Positions 32,720 to 43,806 of a DNA stretch of 64,000 nucleotides are shown piece by piece. Every line of letters starts with the position of its first letter. Position 1 is the stretch's first letter. A program made the position numbers and the translations under genes. Origin of the DNA: Allium sativum (lineage: Eukaryota > Streptophyta > Magnoliopsida > Asparagales > Amaryllidaceae); contig CM060922.1 in NCBI GenBank assembly GCA_030737875.1, forward strand, positions 306,395,456 through 306,459,455. Reading direction: 5' to 3'. The notes under the pieces were generated by a model. The model was not told the DNA's origin and did not search any database. It worked only from the letters and a program-made list of their open reading frames with translations.

Positions 32720-35700
32720 GCTTAATCTATACCTTCTTGAGCTGACTGGTCTTAACTAGCTCTATTGAATCATGTAAGCACTTCCTTAAGTGCGAGACAT
32801 GAAATACATCGTGATCTCATAGCCTCTGTGGTAGTCTCACCCTATACTCCATCTTCCCTACTCTAGCTACAATGTGGAATTGTCCAATAATCTAGTGGCG
32901 AGCTTTCCAACAAAACCAAATCTCACAACATTTCTAAGCATGACACTTTAATGAAAATCAAATCTCCAATCACGAATTCTATGTCCATCATTCTCTTATT
33001 GGTATAAGATTTCTACCTCTCTTGGGTTCTTCATCCTCTTTCTTATCAAATCAATTTTTTTTGAGGTTTCCCTAACCATATCGAGCCCAATTAGTAGTCT
33101 TTCTATAATTTCCTACCAACATGAAGGCGATCTGTATGGTCGTCTATAAAGAGCCTAAAAAGGAGCCATCCCTATACTCGTCTGAAATCTATTACTGTAG
33201 TAAAACTCTCCTAAAGGTAGGTGCTCCTCTTAAATCCTTCCAAAATCTAGGATGCACAATCTCAACAAATCCTCAAGGAATTGATTTACCCTCTCTATTT
33301 GTCCATCGATCTGTGGGTGATTGGTTGTACTCAACATTAGTTAGGTCCCTAATGCCTCCTATAGGCTCTTCCAAAACTCGTCGGTAAAGATCTGATCTCT
33401 GTCGTTCACAATACTAGAAGATATACCATGAACCCAAACATTCTCTCTAATGTTTAATTATGCCAACTAAGATGTAGTCATCTTACTCTTGATTGGACCG
33501 AAATGGATGCCCTTTGTCTGTCTATCCACAACTGCCTAAATAATGGTATTTCCCTTCCTAAATCAGGCCAAACCATCAATGAAATCCATAGATATACTCA
33601 CCTACTTCTACTGTGGAACATCTAATAGTTGAAGCAATCCACTAGGCTTCCATTGCTTTGCCTTGACTTTTCAAAAAAAACACATTTGACCCTATAGTCA
33701 GTGACATCCTTCTTTATTCCTCTTTACTAAAATACTCTCTTCTTGTCCCTATGCATTTTATCACCATTAGGATGGATGGTTCATCCTCGACTGGTCTGCC
33801 TCCGCAAGTACCGCACTCACCAAGTTATAGTGCATGGAACACAAAGCCTTTCACCTCTCAGTAGCCAACCATTTCCATCTACAGAATATCATTGGGGATG
33901 TCTAGAGGCCTCTCCTATACTAATATGATCAAAATATCCGAGAGCTCTGAACTCTTCGTAACCGGAAAACCCTACTCTTGTTAATCAAAATGTACGAAGA
34001 ACCTCCTCAAGGTGAACAACATGCTCACTCTTAGAGAATACAAGAATGTCATCAACAAATACTATGAATAACTTGTTTAGAACATCATGGAAAACCCTAC
34101 TCATAAGGTCTACAAAATATGCTTGGCCATTCGTCAGACCAAACGACATAACTAACCACTTGAAGAATCTATAAATGAAACATTATCTTTTTGATGTTAT
34201 CTTCAACTACCCAAAGCTAATGAAATCCAGTGGCTAACTCTAACTGAGGATGTACTGAATCACTAACAAACTTGTCGGAAAGGTCATCTATCTGAAGGAA
34301 TGGGTAATAATTCTTCATTGTGAGCTTATTCAACTCTTGGCAATCGACACAAAGCCGGAGATACCCATCCGCCTTTGTAGCAAAGAAGACTGGTGCACCC
34401 CACTCAAAGATGCTACACCTAATGGATCCCTTTTATAAAAGCTCACAAATCTGCATTAATGGTTCCTTTCTCTCCCTTATAGCTATATATCCGACTGGCA
34501 ATGCCCTAGGTTTGGAATTGTTGCTCAGGTAAATCATGAAATCAATCTCTCTCTTAGGTGACAGCCTCCTCACCTTCTCGAACATGTCTGGAAAACCTAT
34601 AAAAAGAGGAACTGAATCGATATCACTTAGAGATACATCAAGGGAATAAATGAACATCATAATGACTGACCCCTTGGGTCGTAAGAAATTTCATGAGTTC
34701 ATCTTCTGCATGTCTCTAACCGGACAACCCTATTATCACAGTCCAAGATAGCCCCGTATGTGGCTAACCAATCTATCCTTAAAATCATCCCAAATCCTGA
34801 AAACCCCAAAATGTATGCATCGCAATGAACTATACCCCTAGTATCATAATCATCAAACCTCTACAAAAGATTGATAAATTTGTTGGTCTACCTATGAGGT
34901 TCGAAAAAACTATAAGGTCTGAAACTAGAGTAATACCCTAGTGTAGAAATAAACTAATGAGCTGCAAAGGTGTGTGTTGCTCCTAGTAAAAGAGTGCATG
35001 AGTAAGAATTTCAGAAGTGGTAATCAAACTTACTACGATGACGTTCCTACCACTATCCTACCCACTACTAAATGGAACCTCTCCAAAGGATGAATCTGAG
35101 CTACCTGTGCACTAGCCCTTTCTGCTCCACCAACTCTTCGAGGACATGCTATGCTAAGGTATCCATCCTGATCGCAATTATAACATTTTCCTCTCATCGA
35201 ATCTCTCTTCCAGTCCTTAGCATAGTGTCAGGTATTACACAGTTATTGTACCTATTATCTTTCTAAATTTGTCCTTTCTAAGGACCCCTAACCTTCTTCT
35301 TCCCTTTTTTGTTTTTTCATCACTGCTTATTTGAATTAGCTGCCTTAAGAACTTCCTTAACCTGTTTAACTTCATCCTGCTTAACCATAAACATCAGCTC
35401 TATCTTGATCAAAGACACAAATTTCACTCCTATATGTACATGTGGCAATGCCAACCTTAAAAGGGCCGATTCAATCCCTTCACAAACTTGAGAGCTTTCT
35501 TATGAGGCGTATTAATCAAATCCAAATCGAACCTTGATAATTTGTTATATTGATTGATGTAAATATTTTTCAAAAGGATCTCCTTACCTCAACCGAATAA
35601 ACTTCTCAAATTAAAAACCCTCACCAGTCTGAGATAACAACCTCCTCTTGAATCTCTCTCGAAATCTATCCCAACACATAGCCTCTGCCTTAGCCTCTAC

Positions 35701-35890
35701 CACTTCCTACCATCAGGAAGCCTCCATCTTCAACTACCATAAAGAAAGTTGAACTCTATCTCTACCTGCAAGTCGTAAGAGACTAAATATCCTCTCTGTA
35801 CTGCGTAATCAAGTCCTTTCTTCTATAATGTCTTGGTCTCCAAGAATGGCTTAACTCTAAGATTTCAAAACTCCTTGCAAAGTCCAGAAT
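32720..35890 (-). pseudogene. gag-pol: Decayed Ty3/gypsy gag-pol of element E, RNase H missing
   Basis: Minus strand, many stops and frameshifts. Order from high to low coordinate: gag (about 35890-35280; fragments such as MCWDRFRERFKRRL); zinc-knuckle region (35240-35130, CYNCDQDGYL with H changed to Y); protease region (about 34860-34690); RT N-part (34660-34433: FPDMFEKVRRLSPKREIDFM); RT core (EWGAPVFFATKADGYLRLCV at about 34410-34350, FVDDILVFSK near 34050). Then a jump to the integrase zinc-finger region (33880-33650). The integrase core follows (33600-33080: MDFIDG, NDRDQIFTDEFWKS, NHPQTDGQIERVNQ), and the C-terminal region ends near 32720. The RNase H domain is absent between about 33930 and 33900. 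Its 5' LTR is missing or displaced by D. Confidence 0.85.
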
Positions 35891-36313
35891 AGTCAGCTGG
35901 CGCTGTAACAACTAGGAATTTTAATAATAAATAAATTATTTATTTAATTATATTTCCAAAATCGGAATTACTGCAAGCGATGGAATTTGACCATGAACTT
36001 GGCTCGTTGCATTCGTTATGGAATTCCTGTCAACTTTCATGTTTGAATTTTCGCGAATGGAGTCCGTATGAAATAGTTACGGATGAAACACAAAAAGAAT
36101 GGAAATAATTAAAATAGAATAATCTCTATATATGTATATTAACCCTTTATTATGCTTCCACCTCACTGCCAGGTCGACCGGCGGTCTACTGCTGATTGCG
36201 GCCACTTGGCCGAGCCAAGCAGCGGCGGTTAGGGTTAAAACCTATAAAACTATTATATTAGCGGACATATGGTTATTAAATTAAATCTAACAGTTCATGG
36301 CCATTTCAACACC

Positions 36314-36322
36314 TATAAATAA
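36314..36322 (+). promoter_or_regulatory. Candidate TATA box of D
   Basis: TATAAATAA about 410 bp into D, followed by a leader-like stretch rich in CT (CATTTCCCTTTCTCCTC near 36378). Confidence 0.55.
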
Positions 36323-37149
36323 AGGGTTAGGCCCCCATTCTTTTCCATATATTTCTAAAACCAGCAGCGAAGCTCTGCCATTTCCCTTTCTCCTCAATCA
36401 AATTCTAAAACAAAAATACGTTCATATACAATCAAAATCAAACATAAATAATATATATTTGAAAGGGATAATCAGACTCAAGTGGAAAAGAATATGGATT
36501 AGCGTCTGGGTTCTCCTTCATCATATTTCTCCCCTCTTTTCTTATTTTCTTGCAAATATACAAATCTGAAAGTATCCCTTTTTCAGAGTAACTGTAGATT
36601 TATAAGAATATAGGAATCGTAGGACTAAAGGATTATTTGTATTTTAGATTTGGATGCTTTCAGGTGAGCAAGAATTAATATACAATGTATACAATAATCT
36701 GATTACTTCATTTGTATTAAATCTGAAATATATGCCTATATGTTCAACATATATGTTGGAGTTTTTATCAGATCTGAAGAATAATTGTAGTTTTAAATTA
36801 TATTATCATTTTATAGGCTTATTAGATTGTTCACACCATTTCCTACAATTGTATTTATGGATATTGTGGTTATTGTAAACACCATGGGTCTAGAATACGT
36901 CCCATAAATCACCATTAAATTATAATTTTATTCCAAATCTATAGTTTAGGTGTTGATTTGTAATTTATGTTAATTTTGTTAAAAATGTAGAAGCCTATTT
37001 GCATCGAGTTTTGGTAGCGTTTTTGTAAGATTTAGAATCTTATTACAGAATTGGATGCAAAAAGGAATGTTTGGTTATTAGCTTAAATCAAAACATTGAA
37101 TTTAAGAATAATAAAAATAAAAGAATAATTACTATGTTAACTACCGCGA

Positions 37150-37180
37150 ATATAAATATAAATATATATATATATATATC

Positions 37181-37211
<31 letters not shown>

Positions 37212-37215
37212 GTAT
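37150..37215. repeat. Compound TA/TG microsatellite
   Basis: A TA run, then (TG)n at about 37182-37198, then TA again. A second short GT run lies at about 37551-37565. Confidence 0.9.
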
Positions 37216-38004
37216 GTACATTATCTGTCCAAATCTACGTACACAATGAAATGTGTACATTAAAGTTAACGTTTGTGTGTTTAAATGGCTTTCATTTTAT
37301 GGAATTGTACATGAAAAGGTAATCCATATTAAATGGAAATATATATTATGACCGCTGTAGCAACTAATTTAATTGATTTGCTATAAATAAGGGCATAAAG
37401 AAACAGTAACCATTGTAACCATCGTCGTTTGGGGGAAAATAATAACTAAATTAGGTAGTTAGGCCTAACGGCTATAATTTAAAACAATGACTAGGAATAA
37501 GAATTGTAACCCCAATTAAGTAAGTAAAATTTTCTTATAACATATAAGAGTGTGTGTGTGTGTGTACAAGAATAGATCAAATTAAAGCAAAATAGAAAAG
37601 TTTAAGGAGTTACAATAATTAGATTAGAAACAAAAAGAGACTGATATGAAAAGGACATTTTATTGTAAATTAATGTCTTAGGAAATTATGACCGTTAGGT
37701 TCATAAGTGGCATTAATTATAATTAATGGTAGTAATTAACACTTATTGTGTAACAACCCGGAAATGCGAGCTAGTTTAAAAATTTTATTTTGGCAATTTT
37801 AGTGAATTTTGAACATTTAAAATGAATTATTTTAAATAATATCAACGAGAAATTTATTTTGAATAGAATTCGAACGTATATATTATATATGTCGTCGTTA
37901 GAATATAATAATTATATATAATTATAAATAGAATTGAAAATGGCGCGGTAGTTCGATAATTCGATTTCAAAATTCAATTGAATGTACCGGGTGCAAAACA
38001 AACC

Positions 38005-38340
38005 GGATTTTGGTGAAACCAAAAATAATGGGATCTATTGGAGAATATCTTTCCAACGAATCCGAAAAATCGAAATTTCATAGCGGGAATCAAAAGATAC
38101 GTCCAGTTGAAAATTCTGAATAGTCACTATGGAATTCAGGCCCTTAAAAATGGGAATTTTACAAACGACCTCGGATTTCGACGAAACCACTTTTGTTGGA
38201 TCCGTGATGTCAAATTATTGCTAGATTCCAAATTTCATAATTTTTCGAATCAATATGTGAGCGTGGAAAAGGAAAACGTGTTTGACCAGTTTCAGTTGAT
38301 TTTAATCGACTGGAAAATGGCCATTTTTCCAACGGTCTCA
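38005..38340 (+). repeat. Diverged tandem repeats of about 168 bp, L 5' LTR
   Basis: GGATTTTGGTGAAACCA at 38005 and GGATTTCGACGAAACCA at 38173. A third unit is cut by a deletion here but is intact in the other LTR (46277). Confidence 0.8.
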
Positions 38341-38639
38341 GAATTCGTCGATATGAAGCCAGAAAATATTTTTCTGGAATTTTTAAAGTTCGTATGTGAC
38401 CCCAGTAAATTGAAATACGCGTTCAAATTCAATATACAGAGTTATATGTTGATTTTAACGGAAACTGATCGAAACGGTCGAATCAGCTTACGATACATAT
38501 CCCATTGTGTTCGAAATGGGGGTAATTAGCTATGAACAACAGACGGTGGGCCTCGTTTAGAGGTCGTATGTAAAAGTCAACTTTTTGAAATTAAAATAAT
38601 TAAATATAAAATTCCTCTCTCTTCCCTTATTCCTTTATC

Positions 38640-39000
38640 TGCCCCCCCCTTCAAAATCGAATCAGAAGGAAAAAAAAAAGAAACAGAAAGGGGGGACGCG
38701 ATCGAACCCCCCCTCCCCCCCCGATGAGCCGCCCCCGCCCCAGGTGGGACGCCACCACCTGTCGCTGCCTCCCTCTCCTCTTCTTCCTCCTCTTCCTTTC
38801 TTCTCTTCTCCGAACCCCTCCCTCCTCGCGCAGCTCCACCATGACACCCCCACGGCCGCCCGTTCGTCGAAGACCCCCAGCTCCTCCCCCTGCTCCGCCT
38901 CTCCTCTTTGTACAGCCCCAACTCGAAGCCCCCTCCTCCATCCACTGACCGACAGCCCCCCCTTCGCCAAGCCCTCCAACGAGCGAACCAAGGTAATTTT
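38640..39000 (+). other. GC- and pyrimidine-rich leader-like island in the L 5' LTR
   Basis: C tracts, then long CT runs, ending GAACCAAG followed by GTAATTTTT, a good splice-donor match. The surrounding LTR is AT-rich. Several open frames of 70-120 codons exist in different frames on both strands but are low-complexity (P/R/S-rich or G/R-rich), so I do not call a gene. It could be an untranslated leader exon or captured gene sequence. Confidence 0.55.
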
Positions 39001-39475
39001 TAATTATTGATTTTAATTTATTTTAAATACTCATTTTTATTTTGTTTTATTTGGTCAAATGTAAGTAGAAAGGTTTGATTTTGCAAAGTAGAAAGGTTTG
39101 ATTTTTTTTCAAAGAATAAAAAAAATACGATTTTGACTATGAAGTTGAAGTTATAAAAAATACCATCTTTATATATGTAGCGAAATAAAAATCTGATTTT
39201 TATGATATATATGTTGAAATAAAGAGGTGATTTTTATAGTGATGAAATAAAAATTAAATCTTTATATTTAAAAAGGCGAAATTTTTATATATTGAATAGC
39301 GATTCGATTTTTATATATTGAATAGCGAAGTAAAAATTCGATTTTTATATATTGAATAGCGAAGTAAAAATGGGATTTTTACATATGTAGTGGCTACGGG
39401 CAACGAAAGTGACAAAAGGCGAGAACGACGAAGATTTCTACTTAAGAAGAGTCGAGGTGTTTGGATTGGCTATCG

Positions 39476-39490
39476 GTGAGAACTTCTCAC
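39476..39490. promoter_or_regulatory. Conserved palindrome GTGAGAACTTCTCAC
   Basis: Same 15-mer at 47423-47437 and, reverse-complemented, at 8660-8674 in S. Confidence 0.6.
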
Positions 39491-39561
39491 TCTAAATTTC
39501 TTTTTCTAGTTATATATATATATACTAGGATGCAGACGGTGCTTAGCAGCACCCGACACCC

Positions 39562-39584
39562 GTCATCCACAGACCATGGATGAC
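39562..39584 (+). repeat. Conserved 8-bp-stem hairpin, loop CAGACCA (L 5' LTR)
   Basis: Arms GTCATCCA and TGGATGAC. Identical at 47511-47533; compensatory variant in S at 8582-8604. Confidence 0.8.
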
Positions 39585-40086
39585 TTGTTTGTTTGATTGA
39601 TGTGTTGTGAAAATTGTTTGTGATGTTGATGTGAAATCGATAATAAATTGTTGATGGTTGAAATAAATTAATTATCGTTAAAAATATAATTTTTAACGTA
39701 AATGTGAATAAATAAATAATTATAAACAAATCAGCCGATTTGTTTATATACACTGATTTGATTGAGATTGACTGGGATGATAAATTTTACACATCGCACA
39801 ACTGCATAAATAAAAATCCGTGTTTGTTGATTTGAAACCCCACACGGGTGTTGGGATGAAATTTGGCGTACACTAATCCCAATTATTTAATTGTATGTCG
39901 ATCGATTGGTCGACAGGCTGTGTAAGCGTTAATTATTTATATTTGATGCTTATGCAGTTGTGTGGTGCACCTTGGATGATGGTTGATTGTTTATCATTGC
40001 TATTATATACATGTGTTGTATGAATTCTGTATAATTAACATTATATGGCGATTGATTGGGCCTCATTCCAATCGGGAAAATAATGA

Positions 40087-40400
40087 ATAGTATAAAAGAA
40101 AATTCATGTGTTGAATATAAAAATAGTCATGTATTGACGATGTTCATGTGTTGAAAATATTCGTGTGTTGAGTAAAATATTTTAAATAATAAAATCTACA
40201 TCTTTATCATATTTAAAATTAGAACTACTTCACGGTGGAGTCTGATTGAAAATCAAACGATAGATACCATAATTTTATAAAATATTTTACATAACAAAAA
40301 TAGTCGTGTGTTGACAGTACTCGTGTGTTGAGATTAGTCGTGTGTTGAAAGAAATATAGATTCATGTGTTGAATGGAATATATATATTCATTTGTTGAAT
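40087..40400 (+). repeat. Array of TCRTGTGTTGA words, L 5' LTR
   Basis: About nine copies (near 40091, 40130, 40144, 40160, 40307, 40321, 40338, 40361, 40391) of TC(A/G)TGTGTTGA with small changes, in two groups. A matching array in the 3' LTR runs from about 48053 to 48348. Confidence 0.8.
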
Positions 40401-40639
40401 AGAATAACGAATTTATTGAAATATATATATAGCCGTGTTGATTAGAGTTGCGCTATTTTGACGTGAACGATATTTATATCGATTATATACGTTTTTATAA
40501 TGAATATAGAAAAGTGGTGATTTCAAAATATAACGTTTTGAAAATATTATCATTTATATAGTAATGATATGAAGTATTCAATTTTGATTAGAAATTGAAT
40601 ATAGAGTTGAAATGGTTTTGAAAACGAATTTAAAACGAT

Positions 40640-41041
40640 TTATAAAATACGTTTTAAAAAGGAAATCGATGAAATATATATAATATATATATTATATATA
40701 TAATGGCCTGAATAGAACGCGCCGCGCCGCGGCAGTTCGTGAATTTTAACCATTGACTTCGAATTGACGTTGCGGGAGATCTGACCATCGGATTTTCCAA
40801 AAACCGGAACCGTTGGGTTCGTATTGAAAAGAGCTTTCCAATGAATATTAGAAATTTGAAATCTAACGGTTGGATTTGGAATTATGTCCAAATCAATTTC
40901 AGAAAAGGTCGCTGTAAGTGCAGTTCGATGGCCGTTGTTGGAAATCGACTGTACGGGCCTTGATAAAATTATTAAAAATATTAATAATTTGTGTAAAATC
41001 ATAATATGTGAATTGGAAAGAACTGGGATGAAAAACTCCAC
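40640..41041 (-). other. Antisense open frame in the L 5' LTR, 133 codons, coding doubtful
   Basis: Homologue of the open frame at 7278-7619. It begins at GTG, shares LLIFLIILSRPV, PNPTVRFQI and LPRRGAFY, and runs into the TA tract. The counterpart in the 3' LTR is 48632-48976. The lack of a conserved ATG and the many amino-acid differences argue against selection as protein. Confidence 0.3.
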
Positions 41042-41377
41042 ATTTGAAATGATAAAAATAGATTTTTGTCGAAATGAACTAGTTTTGAACTAGAATTAAA
41101 ATCAATTTATTTTTGAAATAAATAAATTGAATTTGAAAGTGATTTTAAAAATAATCAATATTCCCAATACGTGAATTGGACTGGAGTTGAATCGAAATTA
41201 TCTTCGGAATATTTTGATGTTGGATTTCGTGACTATACAGATATTGTTATGGGAATTTGAAAGATATATTTTATATCGTTATTTCCAATACGATATTTGT
41301 TGGTTTCAGGATTTGATATTTAATATAAGCCGGTATATTTTCTATTCAGAGCCTTGTATTTAATATCAAATGTGATT

Positions 41378-41576
41378 TGGGTTTGTCGTGAATGGTGTCT
41401 TCGTTAACACCATTCTTAAGCCCAATAGAGAAAAAGATTAAATCTTTCTATTTACATTTAATGAAGTGTATCAATTAAATAATATTTAATTGAAATTGAA
41501 ATTGAATTGGTTTTTGGGTTTATCGGTTTTGGGTTTATCGTGAATCGTGTTTTAGATGACATTGGTTCTTTAACCC
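41378..41576 (+). repeat. Hairpin modules in the L 5' LTR (two copies)
   Basis: Module a at 41378-41424 has inner arms AATGGTGT/ACACCATT inside an outer TGGGTTT/AAGCCCA stem. Module c is at 41531-41576. Module b, present in the 3' LTR, is missing here. Confidence 0.8.
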
Positions 41577-41780
41577 AGTTAAAGGCGAGATATTGATTTT
41601 TGAAAAGATTAAAACTAAGTAGAGTTTTAATGAATCTTTAATTAGATTGAAATGTGAATGGATAATTTAAATTATCAAATCTGAAAGGTGATCGAGAATG
41701 GAGTACCACCAGTTTTGCTCCAAAGCGATAGTTAAATCTTTAATTAGATTTGAACGTGAAATGGTAATTAATTTTACCGG

Positions 41781-41796
41781 TAACACCATGGTGTTA
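41781..41796. repeat. 16-bp perfect palindrome TAACACCATGGTGTTA
   Basis: Conserved in S and in the L 3' LTR with central variation only. Confidence 0.85.
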
Positions 41797-43668
41797 GATA
41801 TGGAGTATTACCAGTTTTCTCCATGGGATATATAGGTTGGGATTGGGAAATAAAATAAATAATTACTTCGGTGTGGTTCGCTAATCCCGACTAGTTTGAA
41901 TTGATATCCAAAGGAAGATTAAAGAATAAATTTAAAAGAATTTATCTTGGATAAAATTAATGGGAACCTTTCCCGGAGAATGTGATTTTGTGAATAAAAG
42001 AATATTCTAAATTGGAATGAGGCGTTCGTTGTGTTTGTATAACATTTGTTTATCATATACGTGGGTTATTCGGAAAGGCTGGATTTCTACCCATTCTGAA
42101 TAACCGATTCGACGAGATGTCGAAGATGAAGACGGTGGTTGAAGACCGGAAGTCTTCACATCGTTTGGGTGATTACTGATGATCTCGATTGGGCTGTACA
42201 CCCAAGATGAGGGAAACAGTTGGTGATCGTCCAAACGTACTTTGAGATGGATGGATATGCGAGGAAAGTGCCTCCGGTTTCGTTCGGACCCAGAACGAAC
42301 TTGTAAATGGATTGTGTGTCTGACATTGGATTTTATTCTGTGTTGATTGATCTCTATTAAATATACATCTGTTTGGCGGCGGAGAATTTATTCTCTTGCT
42401 TAACGCCCTTCTCTGAGACGTACGAGCTCAGAGGTTGTATATCGATGGACATCAGTCGCATGGAGTGAATTGCCAGTGTGGCACACGTAAGTGGCAATTG
42501 ATCAGGGCTTTTGTTGAAAAGCTAAATTTTGTGGTTGATGATCAAAGCACGGCCTGTGTGGCGTAGCTTTGTGTATAACGTGAATTCGCGAGCCTCACAT
42601 CTCGGTATGAGTCAAAAACGGGATACGGACCCAAGGAGTGCACGACGTTTCTTTCTAGCTAGGGTGGTGTCAGTGACCTGCCAGCCCTGACATTTATATA
42701 CTTTTCACCTGTGTGGTTGTTGGATACGAGGCGCCTCGGATATAGGTCTGTAAGGACCGGGAAACGTGTGTTCAGGAATAATTAATCCTCAAAAGTAAGA
42801 GAGGACCGGCCTTGGATGTTCCAAAGGATCAGAGTGGGGTCCTGAGGCATTGCTAGAGTGTCTTGAACGCGGAAAGGAGCTTTCCCCTTGCCTCGACTCA
42901 TGACGGAAATCCAATTTCCAATACGTGATATTGCGGTTTTAATTGTAGAACTAGTATGGCGACATGATATATGGTACCCATGCCGTCTATGATTGATAGT
43001 TATGATTGAAACTGTTTTGACACTATACACCTATAATAGTATAAAATAATGTGTTTTAAACGTATCAAGCATGCTTTGGCTGTTATAAGGTAAAAACCCT
43101 ATCCTCCGGCTTGCGTTGCATTGTGTGATGGGACCTGGGTCTTATAACAGCTTCATTTTTCTTTATTTAGCATTGCGATGTTTGTTCTATGCACTGGTAT
43201 TCTTGGGAGGAAACCCGTTCCGTGTTATACGGCGTGGTCCCTTGATTTACCAAACTTTAAAACCAATATTAATAACTGTTTTAGTTCTCACACCAGTCAC
43301 ATGACTGACCTGGAGTTTATTGTTTTAACCTAAACTATGGGTGCCCCTATTTTCCACACGGGCAGTTTGTAGTTTTGGTTTTGCAGATTTATATTCACAG
43401 GATCCTGATTTACAGCTGGAACGATGCTCGGAAAGCTCTGTATCCGTGTATTACTTTCAGTTGTGTTTTGTATATTTTTCCGCTGCAATGTAATTTAAAT
43501 CTCTGATATTTATCGAATGTAATTTATTCATTTATACTCTGTATATTCTTGTATCTGATGGAATTGTTGTAATATACAATGAAATGTTCTTCCGTCTGCG
43601 TTCCGATGTGTGTTGTTCTCATCTCAATCCGGGCTTTCCTTACCGGGGGAGTTCGGGTCATTATAGAG

Positions 43669-43680
43669 TGGTATCGGAGC
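43669..43680 (+). other. Primer binding site of element L
   Basis: TGGTATCGGAGC, one base off the usual initiator Met-tRNA complement TGGTATCAGAGC, three bases after the 5' LTR. Confidence 0.88.
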
Positions 43681-43725
43681 TTTGGTTTACGGAGCTCGAG
43701 AACAAGACACATTAGAACCATACGA

Positions 43726-43806
43726 AAGAATTCATCAGATATTGGATTAGTAATATCCAATTAGAATGACTCGTTAGAGATAGGATCAGTAATATCCTAG
43801 AACAAG
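43726..43806 (+). repeat. Two tandem leader repeats of about 41 bp in L
   Basis: Two units of the TTCATCAGA-GGATTAGTAATATCC / CTCGTTAGA-GGATCAGTAATATCC type, just after the primer site. Related units occur three times in C at 56807-56930. Confidence 0.75.

Larger units (their letters stand above)
35904..37748 (+). repeat. Element D, LTR-like, first segment
   Basis: Starts TGTAACAACTAGG immediately after antisense gag of E, so D inserted into E. It shares the GAGTCCGTATGAA word and GTCGAC-type motif with N, so it is probably a related Ty3/gypsy LTR. It continues at 51648-52605 and 63567-64000 after two younger insertions, and its end is outside the window. No coding sequence is seen. Confidence 0.7.
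37749..43665 (+). repeat. 5' LTR of element L
   Basis: 5917 bp. Layout: about 167-bp diverged tandem repeats (38005, 38173); a GC-rich leader-like island (38640-39000); three tandem 40-bp AT units (39283-39390); palindrome (39476) and hairpin (39562); an array of TCRTGTGTTGA words (40087-40400); a TA tract (40672); hairpin modules (41378, 41531); palindrome (41781); a moderately GC-rich 3' part. Compared with the 3' LTR it lacks about 30 bp near 38345 and one whole hairpin module near 41528. The open frame at 38038-38529 lies over the tandem repeats and is not convincing as a gene. Confidence 0.95.

Noticed and set aside
38038..38529. 163-codon open frame in the L 5' LTR
   Set aside because: It lies on the 168-bp tandem repeats, is shortened in the 3' LTR by an indel difference, and has no known domain; open by chance in AT-rich repeats.
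38577..39010. Several 70-120-codon proline- or glycine-rich open frames on both strands (also at 46541-46958)
   Set aside because: They arise from CT-rich low-complexity DNA in many frames at once, with no domain; treated as a leader-like island.
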